Shown here: positions 1 to 5,678 of the stretch, one piece after another
Numbering within the stretch: position 1 is the first letter of the stretch
Layout: each line of letters begins with the position of its first letter
Assembly (NCBI GenBank): GCA_934358235.1
Contig: CAKRKK010000160.1
Location: 1 to 5,678 of the forward strand
Direction of reading: 5' to 3'
Source: an uncultured Lachnospira sp.
GTDB lineage: Bacteria; Bacillota; Clostridia; Lachnospirales; Lachnospiraceae
Length of the DNA stretch: 5,678 nt
The notes under the pieces: generated by a model
Database searches by the model: none
What the model saw: only the letters and a program-made list of their open reading frames with translations
Told to the model about the DNA's origin: nothing
Program-made: the position numbers and the translations under genes

Positions 1-104
1 ATTCTTGCTGTTAAGATTGCAACCTGAACTTCTGGAGAACCTGTATCTCCTGCTTTTCTTCCATAATTAGCGATAATTTCTGATTTCTTTTCCTTAGATA
101 TCAT
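1..104 (-). CDS. rpsO: 30S ribosomal protein S15, N-terminal part (gene runs off left edge)
   Basis: S15 binds 16S rRNA early in 30S assembly at the helix 20-21-22 junction and often represses its own mRNA. The 34 visible codons translate as [20 protein letters not shown], followed by [14 protein letters not shown], the conserved S15 opening in which the [11 protein letters not shown] segment is diagnostic. The rest (S15 is usually about 88-89 residues) lies beyond base 1. The ATG at 104 is chosen because AGGAGG (120-115) lies 10 nt upstream. An in-frame ATG at 113 sits only 1 nt from that Shine-Dalgarno and is too close. It is the last gene of the cluster in this window, 170 bp after ribF, and has its own promoter and structured leader. 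Confidence 0.95.
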   Translation of the reverse strand, partial: MISKEKKSEIIANYGRKAGDTGSPEVQVAILTAR

Positions 105-114
105 TCTAAACATT

Positions 115-120
115 CCTCCT
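115..120 (-). promoter_or_regulatory. Shine-Dalgarno of rpsO
   Basis: A perfect AGGAGG lies 10 nt before the ATG at 104. It decides against the in-frame ATG at 113. Its GGAG core (119-116) can pair with CTCC (157-154) in the apical loop of the leader hairpin upstream, so it may be the target of translational control. Confidence 0.85.
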
Positions 121-129
121 GTTATTTAA

Positions 130-175
130 TCACCTGCCACTAAGATTCGGGTCGGAGTGTCCCTAATCTGGGTGA
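130..175 (-). promoter_or_regulatory. Structured rpsO leader, candidate S15 autoregulatory RNA
   Basis: Reading the minus strand, an inner hairpin pairs AGATT (169-165) with AATCT (147-143) and GGG (163-161) with CCC (151-149), around one A-G mismatch (164/148) and a 9-nt loop ACACTCCGA (160-152). An outer stem pairs TCACC (175-171) with GGTGA (134-130). The loop contains CTCC (157-154), complementary to the GGAG of the rpsO Shine-Dalgarno, so a pseudoknot covering the ribosome binding site is possible. An alternative pairing, CCC (172-170) with GGG (163-161), would compete with the inner stem. Autoregulation of rpsO by S15 through unrelated leader RNAs is established in several bacteria. That this RNA does so is an inference, and the fold was drawn by hand. 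Confidence 0.5.
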
Positions 176-191
176 CGGCTCATACGCTAGT

Positions 192-220
192 AATATACCA
201 TAATGTTACAATATAATCAA
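192..220 (-). promoter_or_regulatory. Promoter of rpsO, sigma-A type with extended -10
   Basis: The -35 is TTGATT (220-215), matching TTGACA at 4 of 6 positions. It is followed by a 17-bp spacer ending in TGG, then a -10 TATATT (197-192) matching TATAAT at 5 of 6. The TG one base before the -10 gives an extended -10. Transcription would start near 184-186, leaving a leader of about 80 nt that contains the paired elements just upstream of rpsO. There is no intrinsic terminator between ribF and this site, so rpsO probably also receives read-through from the operon. Confidence 0.7.
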
Positions 221-233
221 GTGTTTTAATTAT

Positions 234-257
234 ATTTTACGTTATATTTCACGTTAT
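234..257 (-). repeat. Two-copy 12-bp tandem repeat between ribF and rpsO
   Basis: ATAACGTGAAAT (257-246) is followed directly by ATAACGTAAAAT (245-234), differing at one base. It lies just upstream of the rpsO -35 in A+T-rich spacer. It could be an upstream promoter element or chance low complexity. No function can be read from it. Confidence 0.4.
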
Positions 258-274
258 TTTCAGCTTTGTTTTCC

Positions 275-1201
275 CTATTTCAGCATAAACATTTCTTTAG
301 CAAAGCTGGCATCGCTTTCCATCTGTTTTTTTAGTGCCTCTATACTTTCGAACTTCATTTCCTGTCTTAGAAAATGCAGTAATTTAACCTCAACTCTGTT
401 TCCATATACATCTTTGTCAAAATAAAACACGTTGGTTTCTACACTTATTTCGTATCCATCACTGACTGTCGGCTTTGTACCAAGATTAGTCACACCATAA
501 TACTCTATGTTATCAATAAGTATCTTGGAGGCATATACTCCATTAGGTGGAAGCAGCTTTATCTCTGTTGGATATACGTTAATAGTTGGAATATCAATCG
601 TTCTTCCTAGCTGATTTCCCTTTGCAACTATGCCTGATATGGAATATGGTCTGTTTAAAAGTACATTAACAGTTTCCATATGTCCAAGTCCAAGCTCTTC
701 CCTGACATAGGTACTGCTTATATCCTTATCCTGAAACTTTTCTTTTTCTACAACTATTGTCTCATATCCATACTTTACCGCATGATTTATAAGAAACTCA
801 ACATTACCACTTCTGTCTTTACCAAAGCAGTAATCTGTGCCTACAACTATAACACGTGCCTTAAGCTTATCAACCAGGATATTTTTAATGAATTCCTCCG
901 GTTCCATATTCATAAGCTCTGTTGTAAACGGATATTCAACTTCAACATCCAGTCCATAATTCTCGCATAACGCTCTTCTTTCTGAATTGGTTGACAAAAA
1001 ATGCTGATTCCTCTGTGGACATATGCTTAAAGGAATTCTGTCAAATGTAAACATAACAGACAGCAATCCCATTTCTTCTGCTTTTTCCCTGACTATTGAT
1101 ATAAGCTTCTGATGTCCCAGATGAACACCATCAAACTTTCCAAGTGTTACTGCACTTGGTTTATCAAGCATAAAGTCCTCAGTCCCATGTATGTATTCCA
1201 C
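275..1201 (-). CDS. ribF: Bifunctional riboflavin kinase / FMN adenylyltransferase (FAD synthetase)
   Basis: This cytoplasmic enzyme phosphorylates riboflavin to FMN and then adenylylates FMN to FAD. The N-terminal nucleotidyltransferase domain (about residues 12-170) shows GKFDGVHLGH at 21-30, the HxGH-type ATP site, then GTDYCFGKDRSGN (121-133) and ISSTYVRE (161-168). The C-terminal flavokinase domain (about 183-306) shows GRTIDIPTIN at 199-208, NGVY (220-223), and NLGTKPT followed by VETNVF with Glu255, the presumed catalytic base. The length, 308 residues, is normal for the family. Translation starts at GTG (1201), with AGGTGG (1217-1212) 10 nt upstream. That ribosome site begins inside the truB stop codon, which suggests coupled translation. 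The flavokinase motif usually reads GRxxGFPTAN. Here Asp203 replaces the Gly, while the Thr and Asn of PTxN are kept. Confidence 0.96.
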   Translation of the reverse strand: MEYIHGTEDFMLDKPSAVTLGKFDGVHLGHQKLISIVREKAEEMGLLSVMFTFDRIPLSICPQRNQHFLSTNSERRALCENYGLDVEVEYPFTTELMNMEPEEFIKNILVDKLKARVIVVGTDYCFGKDRSGNVEFLINHAVKYGYETIVVEKEKFQDKDISSTYVREELGLGHMETVNVLLNRPYSISGIVAKGNQLGRTIDIPTINVYPTEIKLLPPNGVYASKILIDNIEYYGVTNLGTKPTVSDGYEISVETNVFYFDKDVYGNRVEVKLLHFLRQEMKFESIEALKKQMESDASFAKEMFMLK

Positions 1202-1211
1202 CCTGGTTTCA

Positions 1212-1219
1212 CCACCTTT
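1212..1219 (-). promoter_or_regulatory. Shine-Dalgarno of ribF, abutting the truB stop codon
   Basis: AAAGGTGG (1219-1212) is one base from the AAAGGAGG consensus. Its first A is the last base of the truB TGA stop. It supports the GTG at 1201 as the ribF start, at a spacing of 10 nt, and puts the ribF ribosome site under ribosomes terminating on truB. Confidence 0.7.
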
Positions 1220-2139
1220 CAGGTATCTGAATTATTCTCATAAAACATTTTTTCAAGGACAAGCACTCCTCTGGCATATTTATATATGCCAATAAATGCT
1301 TCCTTATCATCATACACTCTGAACATTTCCATATCAGAAAACTCACCAGCTTCATTAATAACTGCTTCTATTGGAAGCCTGTTGCCATTATAAAGAAGCT
1401 TATTGTATTCCTGACTTATTGTAAGCTTACGGTAATCCTTAAACATCTCATCTATGCTTACAATATAATCCTCTATCTCTCCTTTTAGTGCAAGTGCTGC
1501 TATCTGGTTAAGTGTAAGAGTATCATCTATAACAAATTCACCGACTCTTGTTCTTTTAAGTGACATCATACACGCACCACAGCCTAACTTACGTCCAATG
1601 TCATCGCATAACGTTCTTATATACGTTCCCTTAGAACAATCAACAGTAATTGTTACTGTTTTTACATCATCCTCAAGGTTAATATCATTTACCCTTAGCG
1701 AATTAATAACAACTCTTCTTGGCTTTCTTTCAACCTCAATTCCTGCTCTTGCAAGTTCGTAAAGCTTTCTGCCATTAACCTTTAGCGCAGAATACATTGG
1801 AGGAATCTGTTCATATTCTCCTTCAAAGCTGCTGCACACTTCAATCACGGCTCTTTCATCCACATTGACAGCCGATTGTGTAAGTACCTTTCCGCTTGTA
1901 TCAAGAGTATCTGTTGTTGTACCAAGCAGCAGCACTGCCTCGTAGGTCTTTGTCCAGTCTGTTATCATAGATACCAGTCCTGTACCCTTTCCAAGACACA
2001 CCGGAAGAACCCCTACTGCATCCGGATCAAGCGTTCCCGTATGCCCGATTTTCTTCATATGAAGGATTCCTCTAAGCTTAGCGACCACATCATGGGAGGT
2101 GAAACCCTTTTCCTTATAAACATTAATAATACCGTTCAT
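1219..2139 (-). CDS. truB: tRNA pseudouridine(55) synthase
   Basis: TruB converts U55 in the T-loop of most tRNAs to pseudouridine. The 306-residue product has the usual family length. Visible motifs are GHTGTLDPDAVGVLP (32-46) with catalytic Asp38, KTYEA (64-68) with the conserved active-site Tyr66, PPMYSALKVNGRKLYELAR (113-131), and CSKGTYIRTLCDDIG (168-182). The C-terminal quarter (about 235-296) is the small RNA-binding domain, ending in GIYKYARGVLVLEKMF. The ATG at 2139 follows GGAG (2154-2151) with an 11-nt spacing. No other in-frame start keeps the N-terminal NGIINVYKEKGFTSHD segment. The gene lies 41 bp after nrnA and 17 bp before ribF, as expected for one polycistronic unit. A slight oddity is LGKGTG (49-54), where relatives usually have GKATK or GKATR. 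Confidence 0.97.
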   Translation of the reverse strand: MNGIINVYKEKGFTSHDVVAKLRGILHMKKIGHTGTLDPDAVGVLPVCLGKGTGLVSMITDWTKTYEAVLLLGTTTDTLDTSGKVLTQSAVNVDERAVIEVCSSFEGEYEQIPPMYSALKVNGRKLYELARAGIEVERKPRRVVINSLRVNDINLEDDVKTVTITVDCSKGTYIRTLCDDIGRKLGCGACMMSLKRTRVGEFVIDDTLTLNQIAALALKGEIEDYIVSIDEMFKDYRKLTISQEYNKLLYNGNRLPIEAVINEAGEFSDMEMFRVYDDKEAFIGIYKYARGVLVLEKMFYENNSDT

Positions 2140-2150
2140 ACCGCTTAATT

Positions 2151-2169
2151 CTCCTTTATTGCAATAAAG
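2151..2169 (-). promoter_or_regulatory. Shine-Dalgarno of truB joined to a perfect palindrome
   Basis: In the 41-bp nrnA-truB spacer the minus strand carries CTTTATTGCAATAAAG (2169-2154), a perfect 16-bp inverted repeat. As RNA it can form a 6-bp stem with a TGCA loop. Its 3' arm supplies the AAAG that leads into the truB ribosome site AAAGGAG (2157-2151), so folding would partly hide that site. The stem is A-U rich and weak, and a regulatory role is inference. Confidence 0.45.
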
Positions 2170-2180
2170 TCTGTGTTTTA

Positions 2181-3140
2181 CTAATCCTGCATAGCAGCAT
2201 ACTGTTTTTCTATCAATTCACCTATACGGTTAATTATGTCATGAACAGTTCCCTTAGCAAGGAAGCCTGCTGCCCTTACGTGTCCGCCTCCGCCAAAGCT
2301 TGTAGCAATCACGCTTACATCTATATCCTTCTTAGACCTTAAGCTTACCTTATACTCATTGTCCCCTGATTCGTATAAGAATATAGCAACCTCAACTCCA
2401 TCTGTAAGTCTTAGCTGTTCTATTATACCGCCCAGCTCTTTTCCAGTTACGCCATAGAAATCCATTTCATCTTTTGTAACACTTGAGAATATACACCTTC
2501 CATCATAAAAAAGGACACTCTCAAGAAGCGCTCTGCCTAATATCTGATTCTGCACGTAAGTCTTTTTATAAAAGCTGTTGTCAATTATTTCTGAATAATC
2601 TATTCCCATCTGCATCATTTTTCCAGCTATTTCCATAGTATGACAAGATGTACAGCTATACTTGAACACCCCGGTATCATGTATAATTCCTGTATATATA
2701 CATTCTGCAACTGCTTTATCTATCTTATCAGGCTCTAAGGTGTCATATAACACCTCACAGGCTGAGCTTGCGGCAGGCTTAACCTCATTAACATCAGCAA
2801 AGCTGTCATTGCTTATATGGTGGTCTATGCAAATAGTTTTAACAGCACCTTCAAAGCCACCGGCAAATGGCTCTATTCTGTCAAGGCTGCTGCAGTCAAG
2901 AACTACAAACACATCAAATCTTTTATCAGCTTCCAGAGTATTCTTTATATCAGCATATCCACTAAGATATGAGAATTCTTCTCCCGGCTGTTCAAGATAT
3001 ACCGACACATCCATATCAGGCACATTTTTTCTCAGGTAATTATATAATGCAAGTGTAGAACCAGTACAATCGCCATCTGGTCTTACATGCCCCGTAATTC
3101 CGACAATATGTGCACCCTTTAATTCCTCAATCACATTCAT
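2181..3140 (-). CDS. nrnA: DHH/DHHA1 phosphoesterase, NrnA type (nanoRNase / pAp phosphatase)
   Basis: Enzymes of this type degrade 2-5-nt RNAs (and pGpG or pApA in some species) and dephosphorylate pAp, using Mn2+ bound by the DHH domain. Numbering from the chosen start (319 residues), metal motifs are GHVRPDGD (17-24), VLDCSS (80-85), IDHHISN (105-111) and GIIHDTG (151-157). The DHHA1 substrate domain carries RSKKDIDVS and GGGGHVRAAG (283-292). Length and motif spacing match B. subtilis NrnA. The ATG at 3140 is preferred because GGAG (3153-3150) lies 9 nt upstream. An in-frame ATG at 3155 would add MEIEI but has no well-placed Shine-Dalgarno. The gene lies 39 bp after rbfA. The sequence alone does not separate nanoRNase from pAp phosphatase activity. 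Confidence 0.92.
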   Translation of the reverse strand: MNVIEELKGAHIVGITGHVRPDGDCTGSTLALYNYLRKNVPDMDVSVYLEQPGEEFSYLSGYADIKNTLEADKRFDVFVVLDCSSLDRIEPFAGGFEGAVKTICIDHHISNDSFADVNEVKPAASSACEVLYDTLEPDKIDKAVAECIYTGIIHDTGVFKYSCTSCHTMEIAGKMMQMGIDYSEIIDNSFYKKTYVQNQILGRALLESVLFYDGRCIFSSVTKDEMDFYGVTGKELGGIIEQLRLTDGVEVAIFLYESGDNEYKVSLRSKKDIDVSVIATSFGGGGHVRAAGFLAKGTVHDIINRIGELIEKQYAAMQD

Positions 3141-3163
3141 AATCTCAATCTCCATTCCGCCAT
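3137..3163 (-). other. Possible 8-codon leader ORF overlapping the nrnA start
   Basis: An ATG at 3163 opens MAEWRLRL and stops at TGA (3139-3137), forming an ATGA overlap with the preferred nrnA start at 3140. AGGA (3178-3175) lies 11 nt before its ATG. It could couple nrnA translation to rbfA, or it may be a chance ORF. Eight codons carry no coding statistics, so this is only a candidate. Confidence 0.2.
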
Positions 3164-3179
3164 TATAGCCGATATCCTG

Positions 3180-3569
3180 CTAGTTCTGCTCTTCCTGCTG
3201 TCTGTGGCCTTCGTCATCCTTTTTAGTTACTTCATCAATAAGCTTAGACATATTTATTCCGTATTCTATTGACTGGTCAAGTATAAACTTAATTTCAGGA
3301 GTATTACGAAGATTAACTGTTCTTGCAAGTTCTCTTCTTATATATCCTTCAGCACTCTTAAGACCTGCTATTGTATCCTGCTGTGACTTTTCATCGCCAA
3401 GGACACTTATATATGCTTTACATGTCTTAAGATCCGGAGCTACCTCTACAGATACAACCGAAGTCATTGGATTAATTCTTGGATCCTTAATCTCACTACG
3501 GATTATATTGCTAAGCTCCTTTAACACTTCACCATTTATACGGGTATTCTTCACGCTGTTTTTACGCAT
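3180..3569 (-). CDS. rbfA: 30S ribosome-binding factor A
   Basis: RbfA is a small KH-fold assembly factor that binds the 30S subunit near the 16S 5' end and is needed for late 16S maturation and growth in the cold. The 129 residues show the family opening RINGEVLKELSNIIRSEIKDPR (10-31), then the KH core with KAYISVLGD (51-59), the AEG form of the AxG helix kink (73-75), and NTPEIKFILDQSIEYG (89-104). A short charged tail follows. The ATG at 3569 is preferred because GTGGGGA (3581-3575) sits 5 nt before it. The in-frame GTG at 3581, which would add four residues, is part of that Shine-Dalgarno-like stretch and lacks its own. The gene follows infB, separated by a spacer nearly filled by a hairpin. 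Confidence 0.95.
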   Translation of the reverse strand: MRKNSVKNTRINGEVLKELSNIIRSEIKDPRINPMTSVVSVEVAPDLKTCKAYISVLGDEKSQQDTIAGLKSAEGYIRRELARTVNLRNTPEIKFILDQSIEYGINMSKLIDEVTKKDDEGHRQQEEQN

Positions 3570-3611
3570 TATATTCCCCACTTTCTGTCACATTTATTAG
3601 TATTATTATCT

Positions 3612-3666
3612 CTGTTACCTGAAAGCATCCGGATATACATTATACCCAGATGCCTTAAGTAAACAG
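3612..3666 (-). promoter_or_regulatory. Long hairpin between infB and rbfA
   Basis: Starting 10 nt after the infB stop, the RNA can form a stem of 16 pairs: bases 3656-3641 with 3637-3622, loop ATG at 3640-3638, including three G-U pairs and no bulge. Below a small internal loop (TT/CAG), CTGTT-T-AC (3666-3659) pairs with GTAACAG (3618-3612), with one bulged T. No run of T follows (TTT, then CAGG), so it is a poor intrinsic terminator. It is more likely a stability or processing element, or a partial attenuator that sets infB against the downstream genes. The pairing is visible in the sequence; the role is inferred. Confidence 0.55.
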
Positions 3667-3675
3667 TTTATGCCT

Positions 3676-5678
3676 CTACCTTGGCACCTCTACCATAATA
3701 TGAGCTTCTACAAGGTCGCCCTCCTGAATCTGTCCGAAGTTCTCGAATACCATACCACATTCAGAACCGCCCTTAACTTCCTTAACATCATCCTTGAAAT
3801 GCTTAAGTGTAGCGATAGGACCTTCGTAAATCTGCTCTTTATCTCTTGTAATTCTTACGATAGAATCCTTAGTAATTCTACCCTCTGTAACAATCGCACC
3901 AGCAATATTACCAACACCTGATGCTTTAAAGATCTGTCTGATTTCTGCGTGACCTATTATCTTTTCTTCATATATAGGCTCAAGCATACCCTTAAGGGCT
4001 GCTTCCACATCCTCAATAGCATTGTAGATTACACTATAAAGTCTTAAATCAACCTTTTCTCTTTCAGCAACTATTCTTGCCTGATTATCAGGCTTAACAT
4101 TGAAACCAATGATAATAGCATTAGATGCTGACGCAAGAACTACGTCGGATTCGTTAATATTACCAACACCGCCATGGATAACCTTAACAACAACCTCTTC
4201 ATTAGAAAGCTTAACAAGACTCTGCTTAACTGCTTCTACTGAACCCTGTACATCAGCCTTGATAATAAGGTCAAGCTCCTTCATATTACCAGCCTGAATC
4301 TGTTCAAACAATGCATCAAGCGAAACCTTATGCTTTGTATCATCAAGAAGCTTCTTCTTTCCTTCTGCAATAAATGTATCTGCAATATTTCTTGCTTCCT
4401 TTTCACTATCAGTTGCCATAATAATCTCACCAGCATTAGGTACATCATTAAGACCAAGTATCTCTACTGGCATTGAAGGTGTAGCTTCTTTTACTCTTCT
4501 GCCCTTATCGTCTATCATGGCTCTTATTTTACCATAGCATGAGCCTGCTGCAACTGCATCACCTACTCTTAAAGTACCCTTCTGTACAAGAATAGTAGCC
4601 ACAGGACCACGTCCCTTATCAAGCTCTGCCTCAATTACAATACCTCTTGCCTTACGGTTAGGATTAGCCTTTAATTCATTAACCTCAGCAGTAAGAAGAA
4701 TCATCTCAAGAAGTTCATCTATACCTTCCTTAGTATGTGCTGAAACAGGCACAAAGGTTGTTGAACCGCCCCAATCCTCAGCTATAAGCTCATATTCTGT
4801 AAGCTCCTGCTTAACCTTTTCAATGTTGGCATTAGGCTTATCAATCTTATTAACTGCAACAATTATTTCTACACCTGCTGCCTTGGCATGGTTAATAGCC
4901 TCAATAGTCTGTGGCATAACACCATCATCTGCCGCTACTACAAGTATAGCTATATCAGTTGCCTGTGCACCACGCATACGCATAGCTGTAAATGCTTCGT
5001 GTCCAGGTGTATCAAGGAATGTGATTTTCTGGCCATCAACATCTACCATATAAGCACCAATCTTCTGTGTGATACCGCCTGACTCCTTATCTGTTACATG
5101 TGTTTCCCTGATTGCATCAAGAAGTGAAGTCTTACCATGATCTACATGTCCCATTACGCATACAACTGGTGGTCTTGAAACCATCTTTGTCTCATCCTCT
5201 TCATCTTCCTTAAGAAGCTCTGCAATAACATCCACCTTTACCTCATGGTCACATATGCAGTTGAATTCAAGAGCTATTTCCTCTGCTGTATCATAATCAA
5301 CCTCCTGGTTAATTGTAACAACCTTTCCCTGAAGGAACAGCTTCTTAACGATAGCTGATGGCTGCACCTTCATCTTATCTGCAAGCTCTTTTATTGTAAG
5401 GCTGTCTGGTAAGATAAGCTGCTTAATTGTCTCCTCTTCCTTCTTTTCTGGCTTTGGAGCTGGCTTCTTCTCATGCTTGCTGTTAGCAAACTTAAGATTT
5501 TCCTTTGCCTCATTGTCCTTCTTTCTATCATTCTTTCTTGAATCATTCTTTCTTGAATCAGGTCTTCTTGAATCTGGCTTTGTTTCAAATATGAAATCTT
5601 CCTTAGGTGCTGAAGCTGCTCTGTCATTTCTTCTTGCACCTGAAAATCCCTGTCCGTCTCTTCCTGAACGTCCATTGT
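3676..5678 (-). CDS. infB: Translation initiation factor IF-2 (5' end cut by window edge)
   Basis: IF2 is the GTPase that brings fMet-tRNA to the 30S subunit and promotes 50S joining. The frame stays open to the right edge, giving 666 residues ending in AHIMVEVPR. Numbering from the first full codon (5676), residues 1-90 are a charged, low-complexity linker with [15 protein letters not shown] repeats. An IF2_N domain begins at [13 protein letters not shown] (about 93-105). The G domain has GHVDHGKTS (176-184), GGITQKIG (200-207), DTPGHEAFT (222-230), NKID (276-279) and SAHTKEG (312-318). Domain II contains VPNAGE (about 412-417), the IF-2 domain [10 protein letters not shown] (475-484), and the C-terminal domain binds initiator tRNA. 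All five GTPase motifs look intact. The ATG at 5373 is internal (KM|KVQPSA) and not the start. A start codon and probably a further 150-350 residues lie outside the window. Confidence 0.97.
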   Translation of the reverse strand, partial: NGRSGRDGQGFSGARRNDRAASAPKEDFIFETKPDSRRPDSRKNDSRKNDRKKDNEAKENLKFANSKHEKKPAPKPEKKEEETIKQLILPDSLTIKELADKMKVQPSAIVKKLFLQGKVVTINQEVDYDTAEEIALEFNCICDHEVKVDVIAELLKEDEEDETKMVSRPPVVCVMGHVDHGKTSLLDAIRETHVTDKESGGITQKIGAYMVDVDGQKITFLDTPGHEAFTAMRMRGAQATDIAILVVAADDGVMPQTIEAINHAKAAGVEIIVAVNKIDKPNANIEKVKQELTEYELIAEDWGGSTTFVPVSAHTKEGIDELLEMILLTAEVNELKANPNRKARGIVIEAELDKGRGPVATILVQKGTLRVGDAVAAGSCYGKIRAMIDDKGRRVKEATPSMPVEILGLNDVPNAGEIIMATDSEKEARNIADTFIAEGKKKLLDDTKHKVSLDALFEQIQAGNMKELDLIIKADVQGSVEAVKQSLVKLSNEEVVVKVIHGGVGNINESDVVLASASNAIIIGFNVKPDNQARIVAEREKVDLRLYSVIYNAIEDVEAALKGMLEPIYEEKIIGHAEIRQIFKASGVGNIAGAIVTEGRITKDSIVRITRDKEQIYEGPIATLKHFKDDVKEVKGGSECGMVFENFGQIQEGDLVEAHIMVEVPR
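5521..5574 (-). repeat. 15-bp in-frame tandem repeat in the infB linker
   Basis: Three consecutive 15-bp units (5574-5560, 5559-5545, 5544-5530) begin GATTCAAGA. The last two are identical, and a truncated fourth copy, GATAGAAAG, follows at 5529-5521. They encode [15 protein letters not shown] and DRK in the basic, probably disordered region between N-terminal subdomains of IF2. Identical codons in adjacent units suggest slippage expansion, and copy number may vary between strains. Confidence 0.8.

Noticed and set aside
231..274. Intrinsic terminator after ribF
   Set aside because: The region after the TAG at 275 is A+T-rich on the minus strand, but I find no G+C-rich stem followed by a T run. 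Read-through into rpsO seems likely.
680..970. 96-residue plus-strand ORF opposite ribF
   Set aside because: It is antisense to well-supported ribF coding sequence, has low-complexity F/Y/I composition, and shows no recognisable domain. The same holds for the plus-strand ORFs opposite truB, nrnA and infB.
3162..3167. TATAAT just upstream of nrnA as a possible promoter
   Set aside because: No -35-like hexamer occurs 16-18 bp upstream (the sequences are GAGCAG, GCAGAA and AGCAGA), and there is no TGn extension. In an A+T-rich spacer this match is expected by chance.
3639..3644. TATAAT inside the infB-rbfA hairpin as an rbfA promoter
   Set aside because: The best -35 candidates at 16-18 bp spacing match only about 2 of 6 positions, and the hexamer is explained by the stem-loop pairing. 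It is noted in the hairpin finding only.
3361..5500. Many copies of the palindrome CTTAAG
   Set aside because: Most lie in frame as CTT-AAG, encoding Leu-Lys (for example in rbfA, nrnA and infB), and reflect codon preference. They are not a dispersed signal or motif array.
5391..5675. 94-residue ORF on the minus strand rich in Q, E and R
   Set aside because: It is the infB linker read in the wrong frame. The correct frame continues uninterrupted from the IF2_N domain (LTIKELADK) to the right edge. The shadow stays open because of the repeated AGA/AAG-rich codons.

Overview
The window is a stretch of a conserved bacterial translation-factor cluster, with every gene on the minus strand. Read in transcription order (right to left) it holds infB (5' end cut off by the window edge), rbfA, a DHH/DHHA1 phosphoesterase of the NrnA type, truB, ribF and the first 34 codons of rpsO. 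The rpsO coding region runs off the left edge.

The gene order is that of the Firmicutes nusA-infB-rbfA-truB-ribF-rpsO operon. Placing nrnA between rbfA and truB is common in Clostridia. A+T-rich composition, strong Shine-Dalgarno sequences and protein wording (for example the RibF GTDYCFGKDRSGN and IF2 C-terminal segments) suggest an anaerobic clostridium, probably a Lachnospiraceae member. The family-level assignment is an impression from sequence style and was not tested by comparison.

Layout on the minus strand: infB 5678-3676; a 94-106 bp spacer almost filled by one long imperfect hairpin; rbfA 3569-3180; nrnA 3140-2181 after a short spacer; truB 2139-1219, whose Shine-Dalgarno abuts a perfect 16-bp palindrome; ribF 1201-275, starting at GTG 17 bp after truB; a 170-bp spacer with a good sigma-A-type promoter and a structured leader; and rpsO from 104 leftwards. 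No gap exceeds 300 bp, and no plus-strand gene is credible.

The genes fit together as a ribosome and translation module. IF2 places initiator tRNA, RbfA matures the 30S subunit, TruB modifies tRNA U55, and S15 is a primary 16S rRNA binder. NrnA (nanoRNA/pAp turnover) and RibF (FMN and FAD synthesis) travel with them by long-standing linkage. I see no mobile element, CRISPR array, phage gene or new system here. The observations worth a second look are RNA-level: the rpsO leader with a loop complementary to its own Shine-Dalgarno, the infB-rbfA hairpin, the truB palindrome, and a possible 8-codon leader ORF overlapping the nrnA start.
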